Assembly (NCBI GenBank): GCA_013397865.1
Contig: VZTI01005325.1
Coordinates: 3,327,085-3,391,084, forward strand
Reading direction: 5' to 3'
Source: Struthidea cinerea
Taxonomy: Eukaryota > Chordata > Aves > Passeriformes > Corcoracidae
DNA: 64,000 nt
In this document: positions 41,230 through 53,600 of the stretch, in pieces
Layout of the letters: every line of letters begins with the position of its first letter
Numbering within the stretch: position 1 is the stretch's first letter
Position numbers and translations under genes: made by a program
Notes under the pieces: model-generated
The model's database searches: none
What the model was told of the DNA's origin: nothing
Seen by the model: the letters and a program-made list of their open reading frames with translations, nothing else

Positions 41230-41640
41230 CTCTCCTCCCACCCGGGCAGCAGCAGCTCCGCAGGCTGAGAAGAGCCGGGAACCCATGGGAGCCCAGTAGC
41301 TCACGCCTTTTCACCGCAGGAGTCAGAGTTTCCCAGCTCCGGGCTCCCAGGTACCCGGAATCCCTCCCGCTCCTCCTCCCGCTGCCGCGGCCCCTGATGA
41401 GTTTCGGTTTCCATTTCCCCGGCGCGGCGTTCCCGGCGCTGCCCGGGCACTCCCGAGCTGTCGGCGGCGAGGGATGGCGAAGGGACGGCGGCAGCGGGGC
41501 CGGGGGAGCGGCACGGGAGGTACGGACCAGCGGGAGCGGCGCGGCCGGGAGGACGCCGGGAGACCCCCGGGGATGGGTCCGCGCGTGGGCGAGGACGGGT
41601 CCGTGGAGGTGGAACAGCTGAAGTTGCAATAATCTATGTG
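41230..41640 (+). promoter_or_regulatory. CpG-rich promoter of the HERC gene
   Basis: CpG density rises sharply from about 41230 and falls after 41640. The stretch includes the ISRE at 41400-41412 and the proposed first coding exon at 41474-41519. No TATA box is obvious, so the transcription start is expected between the ISRE and the ATG. Confidence 0.65.
41400..41418 (-). promoter_or_regulatory. ISRE (interferon-stimulated response element)
   Basis: The minus strand reads GGAAATGGAAACCGAAACT. It contains a perfect ISRE core GAAACCGAAACT (consensus GAAANNGAAACT) plus a third GAAA half-site at the same spacing. It lies 62-74 bp upstream of the proposed ATG. ISGF3 and IRF proteins bind such sites, so the downstream gene is probably interferon-inducible, like mammalian HERC5 and HERC6. 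Confidence 0.85.
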
Positions 41641-44600
41641 CGGTCCCTCGGGGACGGGGAGCTTCTGCATGAGGGGCTTAAGCGTGTCTCAGTGCACTGC
41701 ACTCGGAGCGAGGGGACTGGAAGGAGAAAGATCATGCCGGGGAATAGGCAGGGATTTTCCTCCCTAGTTCCATGTCTGATGTGTGAGAAGGGTGGGCAGC
41801 GAGTCTCCAGAGGTGTTAGGTTTGCTGAGGACCACCTTTCACTCTTGGGCATCCTGGGTCTCAGACACTTGTGGTGGAGCAGAGCTACATGCGAGTAACT
41901 GAGTCACCCGGTGCCTCTAGGTCGGGAGAGCATCTGCAGCCCGCAGTTGTAGACAAGGAGGTACTTCCTTCTGCTGTAAAGAGGCAATGTGTGAATTTTC
42001 CATCATTGCTTCTCCAGCATCCTGTAAAACTCTTGACTTGAAGGCATCCTATCCCCAAGGCTGTGACAAGTCAGGGGTGGCCAGATACCTCAGGAAAGTG
42101 CTTTGTCTCTGTCAGACACTCTCCACAGATGTGCAGAAGCAACAGACTGTGCTTCTGCTGCCATTTGACTGGTTGTCTTGGGAGCTGGTGGCACAGCAGC
42201 CTAAGAGATGGAGAAAGGTCTTTTAGTGTAGAGTCATCCAGCATGAAACAAACCAGTGGGCAGGCAGGACACTGAAACCCTAAGGGGCCTGAGAAAATAA
42301 GTCACGCACACTTGTCTCACTTTTTCCTGAGAAGCAGAAGCTCTTGCTGAAAGCAGTAGCACACAGAGATCTTGGGGAGGGGGCCGAGGTGGTTGAGGTG
42401 CCTGCTGCCATAGCATGACCGTCATGTCTGTCTGTGTGTGTCCTGCAGAGCACACCCAGTCACAGAGGAACAAGGAGGTGCAGTGCTCAAACCATGATGC
42501 AACACACAGGCTCATTCTCTCCCCTAATGGGAAGCTTTCTGAACACTGGGCTAAAGCTTCAGCAGACTGCCCCAAGACAAGGTAAGAAGCTTTCACAGGG
42601 TGGAGATACGGATGGCAATGGTCAGAAAATGCAGCCTGCTTTTCCTCAAGGTAACATCCAAGAGTTTGAGGCGTGTTCCTGTTGTAGAGAGGGAACTGGA
42701 ACACATACAGTCCTAGTACACAAAACTTTATCTTCTTTTTTAACCCAGCTAGAAGTGCACGGATTTTGAGGAAGATACCAAGATCTGAGCTGCTTGGGAT
42801 ATACATGAGACAGGTTTCTCTCAAACTTAGCAAGGATCAGTAGAACATACCAGAGCAATGTAGATGATGTGCAAACCACACGTGGCTCGGGAAAACTGCA
42901 GGTGAAAGACACAAGCATGTCTGAACCTTACCACCTTCTGATTAAGCTGTGAGGGTAACCATCATCTACAAATGGCCCAGCAGTTTGCTGTGTGACTTTC
43001 CGTTATCTTGCCCAGGGCCAGATAACAGAATCAGGCTGAGCCTGGTTCTTTTCCAGCTTCTCGTGGAGCAAACCACAGTCAAATCAGTTAGCCCTGCTAC
43101 AGCAGGCCAGCATAAGAGAAGGGTGAATCAGTTTACAGATGACCTATATTTTTCCACATATTTCCTGCTGAAGTGATAGGGCTTGGTGAGCAGAGGATCT
43201 TTGTCCTTTACTTTGTCTCATAGCACAGCATCTATTTATTTTGATTTTTTTTCCTTATTTTTGTAGGCTGGTGCAAGAACTGGGAAACCGAAATATTGTC
43301 CAAATAGCATGTGGGGACCAGCATGCCATGGCACTATCCAGAGGTAGCCTCTTTTAAGAACACTTTTCCTCCAAGCAGGAGTCACACTTGCTCTGAGAAG
43401 GCAGTGTTTGTACTACTTGCAGTAGTTGGTGACACCATTATAGAGTAATGAGCAGTGGGGACACAAAGTGCACTGGCTATCAGTGCTGCTCCTTCCTCCC
43501 AGCACCCAGGAACCTGCACCTCTCTGTCTCTCTCCAGTTCCTGAGCACTGCCCCTCCACAAAGGTGTGTTTTGGAGAGCAGACATGGCTGCCCCACTCTG
43601 CAGTCACCAGACCTGCTCATTCTTAAGTTGCAACACCTTTCTGGTTGGGAACTTCTTGCAAGTATGACCTTACAAATGGAAACACCTGGACTTTATTTGT
43701 GTTGTGTTGAGTCACATGGGCAGCAAGGGACAGTCCCAAGGAGGTCAGAAGCAAACAGAAATTTGGCCACACATGATGATCTTGCCTCGGAGCTAGGTCC
43801 CTGAAAACAACACTGAGTTTTGCTCCTACTCCCAAAGTACAAATACTCAAGGGAAGCAGTGAGGCTGAACTGTTTTCTTTTGTTCTGTGTGTGAAGGGGG
43901 TGAGCTCTTCACCTGGGGCCGGAACACCCATGGACAGCTTGGAGTGCGGAGCCAAACCACATTTACTCCCAAACCACAGCTGGTAGAAAGACTTAAGGGC
44001 ATCCCACTTGCTCAAATTGCTGCTGGAGGAGCTCACAGCATCATCGTGTCACTCTCTGGAGCTGTGTACTCCTGGGGAAAGAACAGTTTTGGACAGCTGG
44101 GGCTTGGAGACACGAAAGGTAAGAAAGAAGAGCACCAGGGGGGTGTTTTCCTGGTGAGCTCAGTGAGCTCACCAAATCGAGCCCCAGTATTGTCAAGCTT
44201 CTGTGGAGTAGCAGTGGACAGTAAAGTCTTTTGAATAAAATACATCTGCATATGTTCTTTGTTTCCTGACTAGGAAAGGCATACAGGAACAATGGATTTA
44301 GGGGTTGTATTTCTATAGAGAACTTGCAATCATTTTATGTGGCTAATTGGATAGTGTGGGCACTTAAAACCTCTGAGGTCTTACAGTTCTATTTCCACTC
44401 CTATCCTCTCTCTCCAGGAAGTCTTGTATGAAAGAAATTAATTTTATACTTTTTTATCTTCTTTAATTCTCTCTAAACACAAGGTGAGAGAAGAATTAAA
44501 ATAACCTCTTGTCTTCAAACCTAGAGGGCTAGAGAAGCGTTGCCCTAGCCAGACAAAACCTCAAGACAGCAGAATCTAATCTGAACAAGTCCACATCCTT

Positions 44601-47600
44601 GAGAATCAGATATTTTGAAGCAACGTATCATTTGGCAAGCAGATGTGAAAGTATTGCATTTTGTTTCAAACCAAAGTAAATGAACATAAAGTAATATGAG
44701 AAGGAACACTATGAGAAAGAGTATGTTATACTGGAGGGAAAACAACCCAAACCCAAGCTGTAATTATGTTAATTGCTGTAAGAGAGGACAGAAAAGCACT
44801 TAAGCCTCCTGTTTTCTAAATTTTTCTGTATATGAGACCCCCCAGTACTCTCTCAATTTAGCAGTATTATCTTCTTTCCAGACAGGGACTGCCCATCATA
44901 TGTTGGAGCTTTAGAGCACTGGAAGACTGTATTTATCTCATGTGGGGCAGATCATACTGCAGTCCTCTCCAAGGTGAGTCTGAAATGGAAAGTTGGCATC
45001 TGAGACCTCACCTTTTGAGAAAAGATACACTGCTAAAAGTCAGCATGGAGAAATTGGGATGGTAATGCCTGCTTCCACCTGAGCCTGAAGGCTATCTCCA
45101 AGGGACGTTATCTAAGCTATTGGGAAAACTGGTCTTTTCTCATATTCCTGTCACCTGCATGCAACCTTTTGCAGGGATATGGTGAAAGGAAATTCTAAGG
45201 CAAAGAGGTGCAGTTCAACTCCCAGTACTTTTTGAAAATATTTTCTTTTTTGTAGTATATTGGGGACTTCAGAAGATGTGAACAACATCTAATTCACTAA
45301 GGTTTACTCATACAAGTAAAATTCTTAAGCAACAGGGAGTTATTCTCAGGACTTAAATTGCTTTTCTCAGGAGCTAAATGATTTGGACTTTACAGTGTAT
45401 GATCCAACTTGATGCAAGGTGAATCCTCCTCACGTTTCGATCAGGGATGTTTTGAATCAAGTCCCGTATAACATGGTGTGTCTTGCTGGCTCTCACTCTT
45501 GGTTGTGACCATTTGAATGTCGTTAATAATGCAGTGATCCTGTTTGTTTCTTCATTTCAAGGAGGGGCTGGTGTGCACCTTTGGAGCAGGAGGGTCTGGC
45601 CAGCTGGGTCACAACTCCACCCGGAATGAACTCCTGCCTCGTGTGGTGGCTGAGCTGTGGGGAGCAAGGGTTTCATGCATTGCCTGTGGCAGGTGGGAAG
45701 TGCCAATGACATGTCTTCTAAGGTCAATGCCGTAGGGGAATCACTGAAGAACAATGGGGAAGGGAGTCACCAAGATGTTCAAATCCCTGTATCTCAATAG
45801 GTCAGCACTGTCAGAGTATCCATCTTTCCGTGCTTACCTACAAACTAACTTGCAATTATGTATGTTCTGTGGTTAATGCATCTGGATCATGCTGGGTGAC
45901 CATTAATTTGTTCACACTTAGGCTGAAATCTTCTTGTAATGATTGGCTTGAAAAAAAAAGAATCCCATCTGCTATGATTTTAATTTTTTCAATGTTTTCA
46001 AGTATAAGCCACCCTCCTGCCAGAGCCCCAGTGAGAGCAGAACCCTCAGCCCCTTGTGAGCAGAGGAAGAGAGCTGCAAAAAACACCAGAAGCCCATGGT
46101 CTTTTTATCTTTTAATAAACAAAGGATGTACTGGGTTCCAAAGGGCAAAGGACTGTCAAAAGCCTGCATCAGGAAAGTCAGTGAATTCCCATTTAGATTG
46201 ACAAACTGGTGGGTTCTTAGTAAGAATTGAAGAGCAGTGACAGTTACCCAGTTTCACTTTGCCCTTCTGGAACTGGGCCAGAAAAAGTCTCCTGACAACC
46301 CACCTGGCCTTGGTATCAGGCTCAGCAGCACAGAAGCTGCACTTTTAAAAACAGAAGGGTGTGAAGCAAGCAAGGTGTAACACTATTTTTGTATGTGGAA
46401 CAAACAGAGGTAAATCACAAACATTAGAGGATAGTATAGGAAATCTGAGTCCATATGTATCTTTATTGCTGAATGTTTATGCAATGAAGAGTTCTAAGAC
46501 ATTGGTTAAAGGGATTCTTTATCTGGACTGTCAGGACTTTTAAAGACAAGCTTCAGGTCTACACTCTGCAAATGTATCTGTAAATTTTATTCTGTCTTGT
46601 CCACTGGTTTTCGCTTATTATGACTTTTTTGTTTCCTGAACAGACAACACACTCTGGTCTACGTCCCTTCCTTGGACAAATTCTACTTCTTTGGTTCTGG
46701 TGATGAAGGACAACTGGAAGATGAGAGCAAGCCCAATCAGTTGATACCACTTCCCATCAATTCACCAGTGAATATTGAAAAAGCCTGCCAGAGTAATGAC
46801 CACTGCAGTTGTATACAATCTATATTTGTTTATTCCATGGAGATGTTTGCTTTCTTGATTTCATGTTTACACTGAAAGGCAAACATTATGTCTCATGCTT
46901 ATTTGGCCACCCCAACAAATTCTACCAGGAATTATTCCATTTGCTGCTTGATTATCATGGGTGATGGCCTCATAGAATCAAACTTTCAACCAGTAACTAC
47001 TATCTGAAGGGTTTTTTTGCTATTCCAGTTTTGTGCACTTAACTCTCTGAAGATAATGACTGTCTCTTCAAATGACAATCTTTTTGTTTTTTCACAGAAA
47101 AGGGTGCATCAAAAAAGGGGATTAAAATTATTTCAGGAGTAAACCAAAGTTTTGCCCGTTGCAGGGAGGAGAACAAGGTATGTGCACATTTGATCATAGC
47201 TTCTGATTTTACCACTGTCCACATTACTGCTGGAAACATTTGGATTTTCCATCGTGCTTGTAGCACTCTAATTTTGTATATGTCTATTGCAGTTTTTTCT
47301 GTGCTTACCTACAAACTAACTTGTATTGCAATTATATGTGTTCTGTGGTTAATGCATCTGGATCATGCTGGATGACCATTAATTTGTTCATACTTAGGCT
47401 GAAATCTTCTTATAATGATTGGATTGAAAAAAAAGAATCCCATCTGCTACAATTTTAATTTTGTCAATGTTTTTATGCATTTCACACAGAATTCATATTT
47501 GAATAGAATTGCCACACTGGAGGACAAAGAAGTGGATGCATGGATTTCTAAATCTAAACGTTGGAAGATTATAAAAAAGTAAATCCGAAACTTGCTATTT

Positions 47601-50600
47601 GGGTTTGGTTGTTTTTTGTTTTTCTCCTGATACATGATTTTCTCTAAAAATTATTCTTCTTTGGAGGCTGTTTTGGAGGAGTAGGAACTGTTGTTCAAGA
47701 ATTTAGCCAAGGCACTTCTCACCTAGTTTTTGCATAGGAAAAAGAGATGTTGATAAGCAACAGGAGCAGAGCAGATGTACTGCATGGCTTCAGAAGCCTG
47801 TCCTCTTCTTGCACAGAGTGGTTGTAAGGTTGATGAGGTGCTGACAAGTTAAATCAGTGAAAGACCCTGCCTGCAAACCAAGGCCTTGTGCAAAAAGCCT
47901 GATCCAGAGGACCCAAACAGGAATGCTGAGCCAGCATTTAAAAATTAGTGGTCACTTCTTTAATTACCCATTTTCAAAAGCAGTATGTATATACCACTGT
48001 GGGATGCCTTACACTTAAGAGTCTTTTTTACGTCTTATATGAGAGGTTATTTTCTTTGGGAAATTCTGACTCCAGCTGCTGATTTTGAGCATTTCAAAAG
48101 CTTGGCTAACTTGGTACTAAATGTTTCCCTGACCGCTTTTAGAACAGTTTGGATCATGTGAAAAGTGATTGTTGAGAGGGTGAGAGAGAGGGTTCTTTCC
48201 AAATCTCATTAGGAAGGGCCTGACAGCAAATTGCTTGATAAAATAGCTGCTTCAGTAAGAACAGAACCAGGAATACAGGGAGTGAGTAAGTCTAACGTCC
48301 CTTCAGTTTCTGGGAACCCAGTTTTTGTGCAGAACATTGATAGCCTGATGGATTTTCCCTCCACATGCTACAAAGAACCTGTCCATGGAGGGGATCCTCT
48401 TCCCTCCCATGCCGCCTTTTATTTTGCATAACAAACAAAAGCAGCTAATGTTCTGACCTGTCAGGAGAAGATATCTCCATGATAACACCACCAGAATGGA
48501 ACACTAGCTGGCATGGGGCGCTTGAGCAAGTTCCCTTACAAGGCCCAGGAGAGCAGAGGTGGCTTGCCAAAGATCAGTAACTCCTCGAGTACAGTGTCTT
48601 CTGCAACACTGACAATGAAGTGGTGCTAAGAATAGTTTTCTGTGGTGTCAGGTGCAGACACACTCGTACACATGTTTTTTGTTCTTTCACAGTTAAAAAC
48701 CTGACATTGAGAGGATTGACTTTTTGTTTTTTTACTATCAGGAATATCAGACTGATCTTTTCATCTGAGGCTTGCATCAATGGAAGCTTCCTGGACAAAA
48801 GGTAGCATGCACTGCCTTAGACATAACAGAATATATTGACTGCACATAAACTGACCAGAAAATGTTATTTTAGGCCACATATGTAGAAAAGATTTGTTTT
48901 ATCTGAATTTGCAAGAAGCAAGTCTTTATTTTTCAAAACTCAAGCTAGTATTAAGATTTTTATAGCCCTGGTCCTACTGAAATGTGCTAGAGAAGTTCAC
49001 ATTTAAGAAGATTATCCTTTAGTAATATTTGGCAGATGATAATAATCCCTTCAGGCAATATTACAGCTCTCAAAGGATCCATAATAGCTCCTTCTGGCAC
49101 TGAAGTGGAAGTCATTTTAGGGTGAAATACAGGAGCCTACCATTAATAGTTCATAGCCACATGAGACAGAAAGGACAGGATATTAGTCAGGTCACAAAAC
49201 AGTGGCCTGTGTTGTCTAAGTACACATGAAATTATACCCACTGAACCTGGGGCTGAACTTTCCAAGTATTTTCTAATACTACAATGCTTCATTATTCAGT
49301 CAGTAGAAAAAACATTATTTAGTGTTCTTTTTTTGTGTGTTGTGACAGAGACAAACATTTCAAAACTTCCAAAGAAGTCTCAGGCATAGACATGTCAGAA
49401 GTGAAACGTTTTTACGAGAAGATCAGTAAAAACCAAACAGTCTACCAAGAGGTAAGGATTTGATATAAGGATGTTCACTAAAACAGATACTGAGGAGCTT
49501 TGGATTTGTGCATGAAACTTAGGGATTTCATGCCAACCTAATTACTTTGGCAAAACATAATTGCATTTTAACCCTTGTCTCTTTTTTTTTCCCCCTCTGA
49601 AGGTGCAAAAGGAGATTAAGAACTTACTGCCGTCGTTGTCTTCCTCTCCCATCTCACCTGAAAATTTCAGGGTCTACTTGATCTTGCCTTTCCTTCTGCA
49701 GGGGGAGGGTGGAGACTCTCTGATTCTTGAGACGGCTCAAGCCATCATGAAGCTCCAGCCAGAGGGCCTGCAAACTCTTGGTAGGGTTTTATGATGATAG
49801 AACTGAATGATTTAAATGGTTGGTCATTTTCTGCTGCAGAACAAGTGTTATTATCGCCGATGTAATGTGTTCCAGAGCTTGAAATAATTGCTTTTGATAG
49901 ACATAGAAACATGGGTACTATGCAACAAGACACAAGAACTTTAAAAAATTCTATCTGAGGTTTACTCATTTTTGTAGTGCAAGCTTAAACTTTTTTTTTT
50001 TTTCAATTCGTTTGATAAAAAGAGAAAAAGCAGCTTCATCCACAAATTGCAGTGATTTGTAGTATGTTACCTGTGACCTCACTAGCTGTTTTCTTTACAG
50101 AATGCCTGTGGTCAAATCTAGGAACATCCTTTTTCAAGGAGCTGGTCATTTTGTATCAGAGGGTTTCCAAGCAATTTGTCCTGGAGTTCATAGCCAGGGG
50201 GCCAGACCACGTCTTTAACCTGTACCCAGCTGAAACAGGGCCTCTGCAAATACTGCAGAGGCTTTACCAGGTGAGAAAGTGCTTGGATCCCAATTAGACA
50301 GGGTGTATCAATGTAGCTTAGAGTATTTTAATACTTCTCACTTGTTGAATTCTCTGGGTTTGACACTGCCTCAGCAATCTCTTTGGCTCTACACCAGCAC
50401 AGTTTTGAACTGCTCGAGTTGTGCCAAACTGACCCTCTGTAGAAAGGAAGAGCTCAAGCCTGTTATAGCCCCTGGCAGGGGAAGAATGCTTTCAGTGGTG
50501 TCAGGAGTCCATGCCTTGATGCCTACAGAGCTATGGATGTGGTGTCCTCTATGTAACATGCCCATTCCCCTTTCCGCTGGTGAGATCCCTCACCCCAATA

Positions 50601-53600
50601 ACTGCTCAGAGCATTTAAAAGACAACCTACCTGCTTGGCACAGTAGTGCTCTGTGATGCTTTAAGAGCCTGCTAGCCTGACAAATTCTCTGGGACAACAG
50701 CAACAGAACCTCTTTAGCTGCACACAAACAAGGAGAACAAAGGGAGCAATAATTGTGTTCTTCTGGACAACCATACTTTCTCCTGCAGAGATGTTCAGAG
50801 TTTATGAAAGTCAAGACCTCAAGCATACAGTATAAATCAGAGAGACTTGTTAAATTTTGTTCAGAGTTGAATATCCTTTTAGCTGAGAATGCAGAATTGG
50901 GCCTCAAAGTTCAGACTCTTGAATCTGTATTTATGCAGGTAACTAAACTCAAAAATGCACCAGGCCTACTCCTCTGTGAGTGATTACATGACTTGGAGCT
51001 TTACATGTTCACTGTCCCCCTGCAAATATCTTTTCCAGGCAACAAGTAGGAACATGAATAGGGAACCAATAGAGTGTTCTGCAACATGAAACACACTCCA
51101 AGGGAAACATAACTTTTCCCGATGGATCCTGTTAAGGGATCTTAATTGGAAATGAAAATTGCTTTCCTGCTAGATTATACATGGCTTTCTGAGACTTCTC
51201 ACTGTGGAGCACTGTGCTACTTGTAGCACTTTTATCCCTTAACTTCTGTGCAGGGTCTCAGAGCGCTTTCTGCAGAAAGCCCTGTCAGTCCTGTCCTGCC
51301 ACACAGACACAGCTCACTAGTTCTGCTGCTGATATATTGCATGTTTCAATGCAGGTGAACTCCAGAACTGGTTTCAAAGTACATGAAAGCAACTTCTATG
51401 TACCTGAAGTGACAGAGATTATCAATTTATGTTCATGCTTCAATCTAACAGTAAGTATAAATCTTACCAGCAGTGCAAAACACTCTTTTCATTTAAATAG
51501 TTGACATATGTATGTATGGAAGTCAACTCTAGAGACTAACCCAATACATCTCAAAGACATTTAATTTTCCCTAGTCCTCCAGTGCTCTAAATTATGCAAG
51601 CTCTTTACCATCCCAGTGTTCAAGCAGCTACAACAGTGCCTTTCCTGAGATGATCCCTGGTTCTGAGAGTTGGAGCTGCTCTCCAGCATCTTAAGCAGCT
51701 CTGTTTGCTTTGAACTAGTACTCACTGTGAAATAGCAGCACAAGGGATGGTTGCTATACTTCGTGTTACTCTGGATTTTATTTAATTTTTAATTAAAATT
51801 AATTAATTGAAGTTTAATTAAGAGAAATATTTTGAGGTGTCTTTAAACTTTTATTTAGAAACCCTATTGAGCATTTCAATTCACTTACATCTTAAAACAA
51901 AGCCATGGAAATAAAAAATAATCTGTGGCATTTCTTGAAGACACAGAGTGAAAATTAGCTACCAAACGCAGTCAGTGTCAGAGGAAGCAGTATGAAATGG
52001 AAATGTGCATAGTAGGGGTTTCCTCTGGCAAAAAAAAGTATGTTTTCTGGCAACTTGGCTGGAATTTGTAGGGCAACTGCCTAATTCCTTCATAAGCTTT
52101 TGTTTGCTAAGGTACCAATTTTGTACCAATTAACCAGAGTGGAGAAGGAGGTCTAAGAATCAGCATAGAATCAAAAGCCAATTAGGACATTACCTGAAGT
52201 TGCTGCCTTATCACAATGGAGGTGTAACACTTTGAATTAGATTATTTTTATACCAGTATCTATTTTTGGTATTACATATAATAAACCCGGCAGTTTTTAA
52301 AACAATGTACATAACCTGGGTATCCAGGACATTTTGGTTTAGCTGAATTATGGAAGATGCTGTTAAAATCACTCTGTTTTATTGTTGATGCACTATTGTT
52401 ACTGTAGACAAGTGTCTGTCTGGACAGAGAGGTTAGAGGCCTCTCTCTGCTTCTCACTCACAGGAGCATGTAGAAGCTGTTTTTAGGACGTGAACCTCTG
52501 TTAGTGTAGTGCTCATGCACACAGGGGCTCATTTCAGAGACACGGGAGTTTGCCAGGGTACAGACTAGCTGTTCAGTCTGCACACATGTCCCTGAACTCT
52601 GGTTTCACAAGGGAAAATCAACATGTCTTTTCCTTTCTTCTTTGTCATTTCAGACAGTCCTGTGGAACCTGAGCAAGGTTCCATGCATCTTTGACAAGGA
52701 AACGAAGATCCACGTTCATATCACAGAATGCAGGGCTCTGTCCAATGTCTCTACTGTAAGTGCAGCTAATTTTGTTACCAATCAGAAGAGATAAACACAC
52801 TGCTAACAGACTATTACTTCAATCATCAGGTACCCGTTATATGGATCCCTGAGAAATGGAATTTTGGCGTCAGAAGACAATGCCTTCTGGAAGACATATG
52901 GAAAAATTTAAAATCCGCCTCAAACCAAGATTTTAGGAAGACCTTAAATGTAAGATACCAAATTGTATTACTTGTTAACTCTATCTTCTTGCAGTGTTCC
53001 GGGATTTTCAGTGTTACTGATTATTGGTAGAAGGGTTTCAGTATCCTCTGAGCATACAACAAAAGAACTGCTCATCAAATTATTATAAAACATGTTGCAG
53101 AGATGGTGCAGAGTAAATCTGGAGGGCAGTATTTTACATTCTTATTCCAGGCAGCTTTGGTGACATAAGTTAAATGCAAGTGGCAGTGTTATTTACTGTG
53201 AGGTTGCTTTGGGGTAATGGAATAGAATTGCTCCGTTGTCAAAGTCCAGTACTGTTGCTGCTAGTGTGTCTTTTGAGACTCTATACTAGTTTGCTGTACA
53301 TGAAAACCCCAGTGTCTGGGAAACCAGCCTGAGGGGTCAGCAAGCAACACAGCCACAAAATGACATTTCTCTAATGGAGATGCTGTCTGAAGGGAAAGGA
53401 AGGATAGTGCTGGCCAGAGAGATGGGAATCTGATTACAATGCTGCTGTCTCCATATGCCTTTAATCTGTGGCTTCCACACTGATCCAAAGGTTGTGGCAG
53501 TTGCATTTCCTGCAGGAATTGTGATGCTGGCCCTGGCCTGCAAAAGCCATTATCTGGCTGATGTGGGAACAGGACACCTGCCCAGAGCAGAGTTCAGCTC

